Origin: an uncultured candidate division Zixibacteria bacterium
GTDB taxonomy: Bacteria; Zixibacteria; MSB-5A5; GN15; FEB-12
Assembly: GCA_913009765.1 (NCBI GenBank)
Contig: CAJVYT010000316.1
Coordinates: 1 to 5,307 of the forward strand
Length of the DNA stretch: 5,307 nt
Direction: 5' to 3'
Shown: positions 1 through 5,307 of the stretch, in pieces
Numbering within the stretch: the first letter of the stretch is position 1
How the letters are laid out: the number at the start of each line of letters is the position of its first letter
The notes under the pieces: model-generated
What the model was told of the DNA's origin: nothing
Database searches by the model: none
The model's input: only the letters and a program-made list of their open reading frames with translations
Program-made: the position numbers and the translations under genes

Positions 1-52
1 CCGGCGACCACCGAGATCTACACTCTTTCCCTACACGACGCTCTTCCGATCT
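1..52 (+). other. Illumina TruSeq universal (P5 side) adapter, not biological
   Basis: Bases 2-52 match the 3' part of the TruSeq universal adapter, including the segment ending ACGCTCTTCCGATCT. Base 1 is C where the adapter has A, the only mismatch. The biological insert starts at 53. This is recognised from memory of the published adapter sequence and the match is essentially full length. It means the left edge of the window is a library fragment end, and the gene running into it is truncated artificially. Confidence 0.98.
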
Positions 53-730
53 GGGAGTTTTCATTTGGTCTACCATTTGTAAGGCATCGGGAAGAAGTTT
101 CAAATCATCGGCAATATCGCCGGTTAACAGAATCATGTCAGGTTTGAATTTTTCTGAACGAAGCAGAACATCCTCAAGGTCAGACAATGTAACATAATGT
201 CTCAAATGTAAATCTGATAGATGTAATATACGAAAACCATTTAAATCATCGGGAAGATTTGCAAACAGAATAGGTTTTTTAAACACTCGCACCGAACTAA
301 GCGTTTGAAAAACTCCGGCTGCTCCCGACGTAAGTGCTAATAATGGAACAGCAGCAGCTGCTGACTGCAGAATTTTTCGTCGTTTTTTATCTACCGATGA
401 ATGGCTGTCCTTGTCTGGTTTTTTAATAAAATCAAAGCCAAAATTGACAAATGTAAAAATACCTGAAAACGGAAGTGATATTGTCAGACATATTTCAAAA
501 ATAAAAACTAAAACGGTAAAGAATGCCGCCGGATACAAAATGATATTATTGGTATAATATTCTCCGATACCCCAAAATATTGTGCCGACAATTCCCACCG
601 TCGGTAATCCCCACGCAAGTGAGCGAATAGTTCTATTCTGCCACCATTCTTTGACAAAAAAACGCAGGAATAAAACTTGTAAAAACCCAAAGAACAGAAC
701 TAATAATACCGCTAATGCAACAACTCTCAT
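53..730 (-). CDS. Membrane-anchored metallophosphoesterase, C-terminus cut off by the library end
   Basis: Calcineurin-like metallophosphoesterase of the YaeI/YkuE type, read on the minus strand from ATG at 730-728; 226 codons are open without a stop up to the adapter junction. An AAGGAG site (735-740) lies four bases before the ATG. Residues about 4-25, 37-58 and 63-88 are three hydrophobic, membrane-spanning segments. A basic stretch KKRRKILQ (115-122) followed by an Ala-rich hydrophobic run (123-139) resembles a twin-arginine signal or a fourth anchor. The catalytic domain then begins: the first metal-binding motif HLSDLHL (170-176, D173 and H175) and the second, LLTGDIADD (201-209, D205), are intact. 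The family's later GNH and GHxH motifs are missing only because the sequence ends. Family members are dinuclear-metal phosphohydrolases, several acting on envelope or lipid-linked substrates; the substrate here is unknown. It is separated from the upstream genes by about 420 bp, so it is probably transcribed independently. Confidence 0.9.
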
Positions 731-753
731 TAAACTCCTTTTTATACTTTATA

Positions 754-783
754 CATATACGTTTTATACTCAAAATGTTGCAA
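754..783 (-). promoter_or_regulatory. Candidate promoter for the metallophosphoesterase gene
   Basis: On the minus strand, TTGCAA (778-783) is followed after 18 bases by TATATG (754-759), a moderate match to sigma-70 -35 and -10 boxes, about 25-30 bases ahead of the ribosome binding site. Several other TATA-rich hexamers are close by (for example TATAAA on the minus strand near 741-752), so the exact -10 box is uncertain. In an AT-rich spacer such matches arise easily by chance. Confidence 0.3.
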
Positions 784-824
784 AAAAGTTTAAAACACAT
801 ATTCAATAAAACTCTCTCCAATTT

Positions 825-1011
825 CTTTCCTGCCTACGCAGTTGTTGAAAAAGTACAATATCCTACCATTGCGAATCCGCCTAAGCGGATGTGACCGTCT
901 CATATTTTTGTTAAGCATCAAGCTTATAGATTACCATGCCTCACTCGTTATCACTCACTCGACCCGCAAAGACTGAATGGATGTTTTTCAACAAGCCCGT
1001 ACGCAGGAAAG
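825..1011. repeat. MITE-like element with inverted ends, apparently inserted in a palindrome
   Basis: The left arm 825-852 and the right arm 984-1011 are inverted copies of each other, matching at 24 of 28 positions, with TTGTTGAAAAA perfect at the inner side. The 7-bp direct repeat TACGCAG occurs at 835-841 and 1000-1006. Removing 842-999 plus one TACGCAG leaves CTTTCCTGCCTACGCAGGAAAG, an almost complete palindrome with 9-bp arms. The simplest reading is that a roughly 158-bp non-coding element carrying TTGTTGAAAAA ends inserted into an older palindromic repeat and duplicated 7 bp. Against a simple insertion, five extra bases (GCCCG) lie between the right inner arm and the direct repeat. There is no transposase gene. 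An inner hairpin ATCCGC-ctaa-GCGGAT is at 875-890. Confidence 0.6.
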
Positions 1012-1108
1012 GAGTGGGTGGAAATTTGTAAATTTTTTCCTATTAATTTTAAGTAAAATAGTTTTTTCAGTTATAAAAACTTAAATCAGGACACCTTAAC
1101 TCCTTTCC
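1006..1108. repeat. 10-bp perfect inverted repeat linking the two intergenic palindromes
   Basis: GGAAAGGAGT at 1006-1015 is the exact reverse complement of ACTCCTTTCC at 1099-1108. The left copy is the outer edge of the 825-1011 element and the right copy overlaps the palindrome at 1105-1123. The 83 bases between them are AT-rich and carry no visible gene. The arms may be edges of one composite repeat or of two related dispersed repeats; copies elsewhere in the genome would be needed to decide. Confidence 0.5.
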
Positions 1109-1123
1109 GTGCTTGACACGGAA
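1105..1123. repeat. REP/RPE-like palindrome
   Basis: TTCCGTG-cttga-CACGGAA is a perfect 7-bp palindrome with a 5-base loop. With its flank (GGAATCCAG) it resembles the dispersed palindromic repeats of the form GGATTCCGTGTCAAGCACGGAA seen in Rickettsia and many other bacteria. It lies 27 bp beyond the stop of the DUF2971 remnant on the minus strand. It lacks a T-run on either side, so it is not a standard intrinsic terminator, though it might protect or attenuate the transcript of the minus-strand operon. Confidence 0.6.
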
Positions 1124-1149
1124 TCCAGTGCAGTAATGGTTTAAACAAA

Positions 1150-1819
1150 TTAAAATTTAACTTCAGTAAATTGAAGCCCAAAAGTGTCTTTCTCAATAGA
1201 TGCTTGAAATAATTTTATACGATATGGTTTTGTTGCTAATATTCTAAGAATTTTATGTCTGTTATCTAAAGGCATTTTACACCCAAGATATACTGACTCA
1301 ATGATATTGGGTGGAAGGTGAATAGGTATATCTGCCTTTTCGAATAAATAATACCTATATTCTTTTTCATAACACCAGTCATCTGCTTTTGATGAAATTG
1401 GTTTTTTGAAAAATTCTTCAGTATTATTTTCAGATGGAAGAAAAATTGGATATTCTTTGTAGTAATCAACTTTAATAATATCAATTAGAAACTTGGTTTT
1501 TAATTCTTGCATTCTCTAAGTTTTCAGGATCTTTCCATAATTTTTTCTTAAATTCAAGTTCTACAAGAGTTGTTAAGTCTTGGTGATTTAAATTAGGTTG
1601 TTCTTCTATAATAATATTAGTTATGACATTTCTTATATATTCATTACTTTCCAACTCAGATTTCATATGAATTTTACAATCAAATGGGTCGTTAAAATGA
1701 ATTGGTGAAGCAAAGTATATTTCATCCTTTATAATAACGTCTTTATTGTAATCATGTTTGCCATCTTCATTTTTCCATGTTCTGTATTTATAAAGTGTTT
1801 TTGGAATGTCTTTATCCAT
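1150..1819 (-). pseudogene. DUF2971-family gene broken by an internal deletion and frameshift
   Basis: Two minus-strand frames carry the two ends of one DUF2971 protein. The N-terminal part (1819-1481, 112 residues) has LYKYRTW and DEIYFASPIHFNDPFDCK, the typical opening of the family, and ends at TGA. The C-terminal part (1512-1150, up to 120 residues) is shifted by one frame and has VDYYKEYPIF, DDWCYEKEYRYY and LPPNIIESVYLGCKM, the typical end. The conserved middle (a serine-rich stretch followed by a WSHYA..HKG-like block) is in neither, so a deletion, not just a one-base slip, is likely. A stop codon just ahead of the second ATG shows the frames cannot be joined by simple read-through. 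The start at 1819 is supported by AGGAG (1824-1828) four bases upstream, within the last codons of the preceding gene, which implies translational coupling. The family's function is not established. Its base composition is markedly AT-richer than the neighbouring gene. A coupled two-protein arrangement is possible but less likely. Confidence 0.8.
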
Positions 1820-1820
1820 C

Positions 1821-3977
1821 CTACTCCTCATCACCCCACAAGAACAACTCCGGCACAGTACCATCTTCAACGTCAATGCCAACACCATAATTATTGGCTC
1901 CGAAAGTTGAATCAGTCTTTGACGGTTGGAACCACAAAGAATTATTTATAAACTCAGTTGAAACTGTTTCGGTGCTGTCGGTAAAGTCAAAATATCTGTC
2001 ATTGCCGCCAATATCAATAAAACCGCCAAACGATTTTGCGTAGTAATAATATGGTGTCAATTTTGACGGGAACTCATAATCTTTGCGGTAGGTAGCCTCG
2101 CCAAGCCCGGGGGTTCCTTTGCCAAGGTAATAGCTGTCATCACCGCCGATATCAATGAAAAATGAATTAGAACGAATTTGAGAAAGTCCCATCGAAATCA
2201 TTTTAGCTCTGTATATGTCATTACCGTTTTTGTTTATTAAGAATGCGTTTGTATAATCCCATCCGAAGCCAAGAGCTGCTCCGGCGGTTTCAAACAGTTC
2301 GTGTCTGTCGTTGCCGTTTTCATCAAGTAAAATGCCGTTACAAAAATGTGCTCCCGATCCTTGAGTGAAATAACAAGATTTATATATATCATCACCTCGT
2401 CGGTCAATTGCAATACCTGTTCCGAACCAATAGCCGACTCCAAGCGACCAGTTGCCCGAATAATAATAATCGTTACCGTCAATGTCAATTATAGCACCAA
2501 GTCCGCCTGCCCATGCGTGACCATCGGAACCATCTCCACGTCGTCCAAACCCTGCCCCTTGTGCTTCATTGCCGTTGATTTTATTTTTACTGTGATAGTC
2601 ACCACGGTTGAAAACATCGGAGAACGGTTCCGCTGTGTATTTGTCATTTCCGCTATATGATGCACAAACACCAATACCGCCGCCGACTCCACCGAGTCCC
2701 TGACCCGAACCATGGATATAGTACTCGTCGTCACCGGTTCCGTCAAAACATAACCCGATTCCAAAATATCCGCATCCTTGTGATGAAAGAGATGATTTGT
2801 ACTTGTCGTTACCTTCTCTGTCGTAGAGAACTCCAACGCCAAATAGTCCTGCACCCTGTGCATAGATGGAACCGTTATACATATCATTTCCTTTGCTGTC
2901 GATAACAAGACCGACCCCTAAAAGCCCGACGCCTGTTGTTGGTGCCGATTCATTTTTAGAACCATACTGATCGTTACCGCCTAAATCAATCAAAACAGAT
3001 ATTGGATTTAAAAGTGATGATGTCGCCCCGGCAGAGCCTGTATATAAATTGTTATTTCCAAAATCAATAATCAGGAGAGAATTATCGGCATTATAGATAA
3101 ACGGGTTTTGTTTGGTTTTAGAAAATATTGCAACGGTTCCAAAAGGTGTTTTAAACTCAAGCCTGAAATCATTCGGCATTTTGTCTTTGAGTTTTTGTAG
3201 TTTTAGTTCAGCCTGTTCCGTTGCTGATGCAACTTTTAAAGCTGAATAATGAAGTGATGAAAAATCAATTGCTTGAGCGATGTCATCCATTTCAGGATAA
3301 TATTTGGTACCGTCGTTTTGGGTGTCTGCTAAATCTCTAATCGCAAATACTTTTTGCATATCGGTCGGGTCGCATTTTCTGAAAGCAAGATTCCGCCACC
3401 TGATTGCTTCGCCTAAATTAACAATCAGTTCGGCTATAACAGTTTCAACCGAATCGGGAAGTTTCTCCATCTGCTTTTGAATTTTGATTTTATATGGAGG
3501 ATATTCGGCGACTGTTCCAAATGTTGAGTAAGCCGGCGGTTCACCTGCTAAGGCATACAACTGCTCAACCGCTGTTTGAAGAGGCGTGTCAGAATTTGGA
3601 GCAGGTAATAAATTGGCAGAATAGGAACGGAACCCGCCAAGTTTTTTATCAACACCTAAATTGTAGACCAGTTTGTATAAACCGTCCGAATTACTGTCGG
3701 CGTACATTGGTTCCATATAATATTCAACAGTGTTTGCCATTACAGTGGCATAATCAGGAAGTTTGAATGGGTCAGCAAAAAGAGCATCAAACGATGTTAA
3801 CCGATATGGTGTATCTAAGGGAAATCTGTTCCAGTATCCTTTTGGCTGATAGCCTATATCTGATTTGGTAAAACCGGCTTCTGTGAGTATTTTTTGTAAA
3901 ATATCTTCTTTTTGGTCTGCCTGAACCATAATGGCGAGCAGAGATATTATTAGCACAACAAGACAAATTTTTTTCAT
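1821..3977 (-). CDS. Exported GNDxY-repeat protein, predicted beta-solenoid, function unknown
   Basis: A 718-residue protein with a Sec signal peptide (hydrophobic 4-18, likely cleavage after VQA at 20). Residues 21-300 form a mixed, largely helical region that I do not recognise. From 304 to 662 there are twelve copies of a motif of the form I-D-x-x-G-N/D-D-x-Y, starting near residues 304, 330, 359, 385, 411, 439, 497, 524, 551, 581, 608 and 654. Most are 26-30 apart and separated by a Gly-rich AQGAGLFGVGVL-type strand. The 439-497 gap is twice the usual spacing and holds a Gly/Asp-rich insertion; 608-654 holds a Tyr-rich one. The pattern suggests a repeating beta-helix with stacked Asp/Asn turns that might bind calcium, but it is not the 9-residue RTX repeat. 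The tail 663-718 has no recognised sorting signal. GGAG (3985-3988) seven bases before the ATG supports the start. Its stop lies one base before the DUF2971 remnant's start. It is likely periplasmic, surface-exposed or secreted. Confidence 0.88.
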   Translation of the reverse strand: MKKICLVVLIISLLAIMVQADQKEDILQKILTEAGFTKSDIGYQPKGYWNRFPLDTPYRLTSFDALFADPFKLPDYATVMANTVEYYMEPMYADSNSDGLYKLVYNLGVDKKLGGFRSYSANLLPAPNSDTPLQTAVEQLYALAGEPPAYSTFGTVAEYPPYKIKIQKQMEKLPDSVETVIAELIVNLGEAIRWRNLAFRKCDPTDMQKVFAIRDLADTQNDGTKYYPEMDDIAQAIDFSSLHYSALKVASATEQAELKLQKLKDKMPNDFRLEFKTPFGTVAIFSKTKQNPFIYNADNSLLIIDFGNNNLYTGSAGATSSLLNPISVLIDLGGNDQYGSKNESAPTTGVGLLGVGLVIDSKGNDMYNGSIYAQGAGLFGVGVLYDREGNDKYKSSLSSQGCGYFGIGLCFDGTGDDEYYIHGSGQGLGGVGGGIGVCASYSGNDKYTAEPFSDVFNRGDYHSKNKINGNEAQGAGFGRRGDGSDGHAWAGGLGAIIDIDGNDYYYSGNWSLGVGYWFGTGIAIDRRGDDIYKSCYFTQGSGAHFCNGILLDENGNDRHELFETAGAALGFGWDYTNAFLINKNGNDIYRAKMISMGLSQIRSNSFFIDIGGDDSYYLGKGTPGLGEATYRKDYEFPSKLTPYYYYAKSFGGFIDIGGNDRYFDFTDSTETVSTEFINNSLWFQPSKTDSTFGANNYGVGIDVEDGTVPELFLWGDEE

Positions 3978-4078
3978 TCGACTACTCCATGAGATTTTTT
4001 TTCATTTACTTTATGTAATTTACCACCTTTATTATCAAAAAGTCATCAAGAAGTTTTAAAAAAATATGAGGAGTTTTT
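3978..4078. promoter_or_regulatory. Divergent promoter region between the repeat protein and the PD40 lipoprotein
   Basis: This 101-bp, very AT-rich spacer must drive both divergent genes. For the plus strand, TTTACT (4005-4010) and TATTAT (4030-4035) are 19 bases apart. For the minus strand, TTGATA (plus-strand 4033-4038) and CATAAA (plus-strand 4010-4015) are exactly 17 apart. The two candidates overlap almost completely, which would let RNA polymerase occupy only one at a time. The ribosome binding sites are GGAG at 3985-3988 (minus) and GAGGAG at 4068-4073 (plus). The hexamer matches are moderate and AT-richness makes chance matches likely. Confidence 0.4.
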
Positions 4079-5137
4079 GTGAAAAAGGTTATAATTATTT
4101 TATCCGCAGCATTGCTTGTAATTGGATGCAGTAAGAAAAATGAGGTAAAAAAAGATACTGTAAAACCTGTTACTATTTTTGAAGGTGAAAAACATTTTTC
4201 CAATACAAAGCAATTAACCTTTGGGGGTGAAAATGCGGAAGCATATTTTTCCTATGATGCCAGTCAGCTTATTTTGCAGTCTAAGCGTGATGGTTTAAAA
4301 TGTGATGCCATTTTTAGAATGAACTCCGACGGCTCGGATGTGAGGATGGTTTCATCGGGCAAGGGGGTTACAACCTGTTCATTTATAGCACCGGATGGGA
4401 AGTCAATTATATACGCCTCGACACATTTGGGAGGTGATGAGTGTCCGCCAAGACCGGATATGTCTCACGGATATGTGTGGCCGTTATATAAATCTTATGA
4501 TATTTTCTCCGCAGACCCTGACGGTTCAAACTTGAAAAGGTTAACTACTACTGATGGTTATGATGCGGAGTGTGTCTATTCTCCTCAAGGAGATAAAATA
4601 ATTTTTACCTCTGTGCGAACCGGTGATTTAGAACTGTTTATTATGAATCCCGACGGCTCCGGTGTGGAACAGATTACCGATATGCCGGGGTACGACGGCG
4701 GTGCATTTTTCTCTATTGATGGTAAGTCTATTGTGTGGAGAGCATCACGACCGCAAGGTGACGATTTAAAAGAATACAAAGAACTGCTTGCAGATGGGTT
4801 GATCAAACCGAGTAAACTTGAAATTTATGTAATGAATCTCAAAGACAGAAAACCGATTCAATTAACCAACAATGGCAAGGCAAATTTTGGACCATATATG
4901 CATCCGAATATGAAAACAGTTATTTTCTGTTCCAACATGGATGACCCCAAAGGGCGTAAATTTGATTTGTATACTGTTGATATAGAGACAAAAGAAGTTG
5001 AACGGATAACCTATAATGATTCGTTTGACGGTTTCCCGATGTTTTCACATGACGGTAAAAAATTAGTCTTTGCCTCAAACAGAGATAACAAAACCCGTGG
5101 TGAGACAAATATCTTTATCACCGATTGGGTTGAATAG
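4079..5137 (+). CDS. TolB-like PD40 beta-propeller lipoprotein
   Basis: A 352-residue lipoprotein. The GTG start at 4079 is set by GAGGAG (4068-4073) five bases upstream and by the signal peptide that follows: MKK, a hydrophobic run, then lipobox VIGC with C17 as the lipidated residue. Serine at +2 favours the outer membrane. After a short charged linker, six PD40/WD40-like strands are visible: YFSYDASQLILQS (56-68), SFIAPDGKSIIYAS (101-114), VYSPQGDKIIFTS (166-178), FFSIDGKSIVWRA (210-222), YMHPNMKTVIFCS (273-285) and MFSHDGKKLVFAS (321-333). They give a six-bladed propeller like that of TolB, with intervening MNxDGS turns. It lacks TolB's N-terminal domain and any OmpA or peptidase domain, so it is a stand-alone propeller. 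An insertion between blades 2 and 3 (HLGGDECPPRPDMSHGYVW, 116-134) looks like a conserved family signature. It probably acts as a protein- or ligand-binding platform on the periplasmic or outer face. A strong terminator follows, so it is likely monocistronic. Confidence 0.92.
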   Translation: MKKVIIILSAALLVIGCSKKNEVKKDTVKPVTIFEGEKHFSNTKQLTFGGENAEAYFSYDASQLILQSKRDGLKCDAIFRMNSDGSDVRMVSSGKGVTTCSFIAPDGKSIIYASTHLGGDECPPRPDMSHGYVWPLYKSYDIFSADPDGSNLKRLTTTDGYDAECVYSPQGDKIIFTSVRTGDLELFIMNPDGSGVEQITDMPGYDGGAFFSIDGKSIVWRASRPQGDDLKEYKELLADGLIKPSKLEIYVMNLKDRKPIQLTNNGKANFGPYMHPNMKTVIFCSNMDDPKGRKFDLYTVDIETKEVERITYNDSFDGFPMFSHDGKKLVFASNRDNKTRGETNIFITDWVE

Positions 5138-5169
5138 AGACAAATCACTATTATAATATATAATTGTTG

Positions 5170-5197
5170 GGAACAGGCTTGCCTGTTCCTTTTTTTT
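5170..5197 (+). terminator. Rho-independent terminator of the PD40 lipoprotein gene
   Basis: GGAACAGG (5170-5177), a 4-base loop cttg and CCTGTTCC (5182-5189) form a perfect 8-bp stem, followed directly by eight T residues (5190-5197). It starts 32 bases after the stop codon. There is no T-run on the opposite strand after the hairpin, so it works in the plus direction only. Confidence 0.95.
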
Positions 5198-5252
5198 GTC
5201 AAAATCTGAATTAAATCAATTTAAATAAAACTTATTAAAATAAATTGAAACC

Positions 5253-5307
5253 AGATCGGAAGAGCACACGTCTGAACTCCAGTCACACTGATATATCTCG
5301 TATGCCG
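5253..5307 (+). other. Illumina TruSeq indexed adapter (index 25-type barcode), not biological
   Basis: From 5253 the sequence is AGATCGGAAGAGCACACGTC and continues as the standard indexed adapter to 5286. It then has the 8-base barcode ACTGATAT (5287-5294) and ATCTCGTATGCCG (5295-5307). The barcode matches my recollection of TruSeq index 25. The biological insert ends at about 5252. The 55 bases between the terminator and the adapter (5198-5252) are AT-rich and show no feature. Confidence 0.98.

Larger units (their letters stand above)
731..1149. other. Gene-free, repeat-rich spacer of about 420 bp
   Basis: No convincing coding sequence is present on either strand: the short open frames here overlap real genes or repeats and have no ribosome binding site or recognisable protein character. 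What it does hold is the ribosome binding site and candidate promoter of the phosphoesterase (735-783), the inverted-repeat element (825-1011), the linking inverted repeat and the palindrome at 1105-1123. Bases 941-961 also contain a small direct repetition of TCACTCG / TCACTCACTCG. No clear terminator for the upstream operon is visible. Confidence 0.75.

Noticed and set aside
508..821. Short open frames overlapping the phosphoesterase start
   Set aside because: They are out of frame with the metallophosphoesterase, which has a ribosome binding site and family motifs.
941..961. TCACTCG direct repetition as iterons or a CRISPR
   Set aside because: There are only two short imperfect units, with no regular spacing and no associated replication or cas gene.
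1054..1082. AGTTTTT / AAAAACT inverted repeat
   Set aside because: It is only an A/T stem in AT-rich spacer and is expected by chance.
1105..1123. Hairpin after the minus-strand operon as an intrinsic terminator
   Set aside because: The stem is good, but neither strand has a T-run after it, so it is listed as a REP-like palindrome.
1150..1819. A single base slip joining the two DUF2971 frames
   Set aside because: Joining the frames still leaves out the central conserved region of the family, so a deletion is also needed.
2389..2606. Three RGD tripeptides (residues 458, 480 and 527) as integrin-binding motifs
   Set aside because: They occur within Gly/Asp-rich repeat turns where such triplets are expected by composition.
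2237..2908. Open frames on both strands inside the repeat-protein gene
   Set aside because: They are alternate-frame shadows created by its repeats, with low-complexity Thr/Val- or Arg-rich products and no ribosome binding site.
1821..3977. RTX toxin or calcium-dependent type I secreted protein
   Set aside because: The repeat period is 26-30 residues with one GND per turn, not nine-residue GGxGxDxUx repeats, and there is a Sec signal peptide.

Overview
The window is a 5.2-kb piece of bacterial DNA (about 53-5252) still flanked by Illumina TruSeq adapter sequence at both ends: 1-52 is universal-adapter sequence and 5253-5307 is an indexed adapter. It is therefore an untrimmed contig or long read, and its ends are library ends rather than natural boundaries. 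The insert is AT-rich. Genes have clear GAGGAG/AAGGAG-type ribosome binding sites, and one encodes a lipoprotein with a signal suited to the outer membrane, which points to a Gram-negative bacterium. The mix of a TolB-like PD40 lipoprotein, a secreted Gly-Asn-Asp-x-Tyr repeat protein and strong Shine-Dalgarno sites fits an uncultured lineage of the FCB group (for example Cloacimonadota or Marinimicrobia) better than typical Bacteroidota. That assignment is inference only; there is no marker gene.

Layout, left to right. 53-730 (minus) is the first 226 codons of a membrane-anchored metallophosphoesterase, cut off by the library end. 731-1149 is a gene-free, repeat-rich spacer. It holds a likely promoter for the phosphoesterase, a roughly 160-190 bp element with inverted ends that seems to sit inside an older palindromic repeat, and a second palindrome of the dispersed REP/RPE-like type. 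1150-1819 (minus) is a broken DUF2971-family gene: its N-terminal and C-terminal parts lie in different frames and the family's central region is absent. 1821-3977 (minus) encodes a 718-residue exported protein whose C-terminal 60% carries twelve copies of an (I/L)D-x-x-G-(N/D)-D-x-Y motif spaced mostly 26-30 residues apart, probably a beta-solenoid. 3978-4078 is a compact divergent promoter region. 4079-5137 (plus) encodes a six-repeat PD40 (TolB-like) beta-propeller lipoprotein, followed by a strong intrinsic terminator at 5170-5197.

The repeat protein and the DUF2971 remnant form one transcription unit: the stop codon of the first is one base from the start codon of the second, and the second gene's ribosome binding site lies in the last codons of the first. 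The repeat protein and the PD40 lipoprotein are both cell-envelope or exported proteins transcribed divergently from a 101-bp spacer, so they may be co-regulated. No complete mobile element, RNA gene or CRISPR array is visible. The most unusual items are the large repeat protein of unknown function and the nested repeat structure in the 731-1149 spacer.
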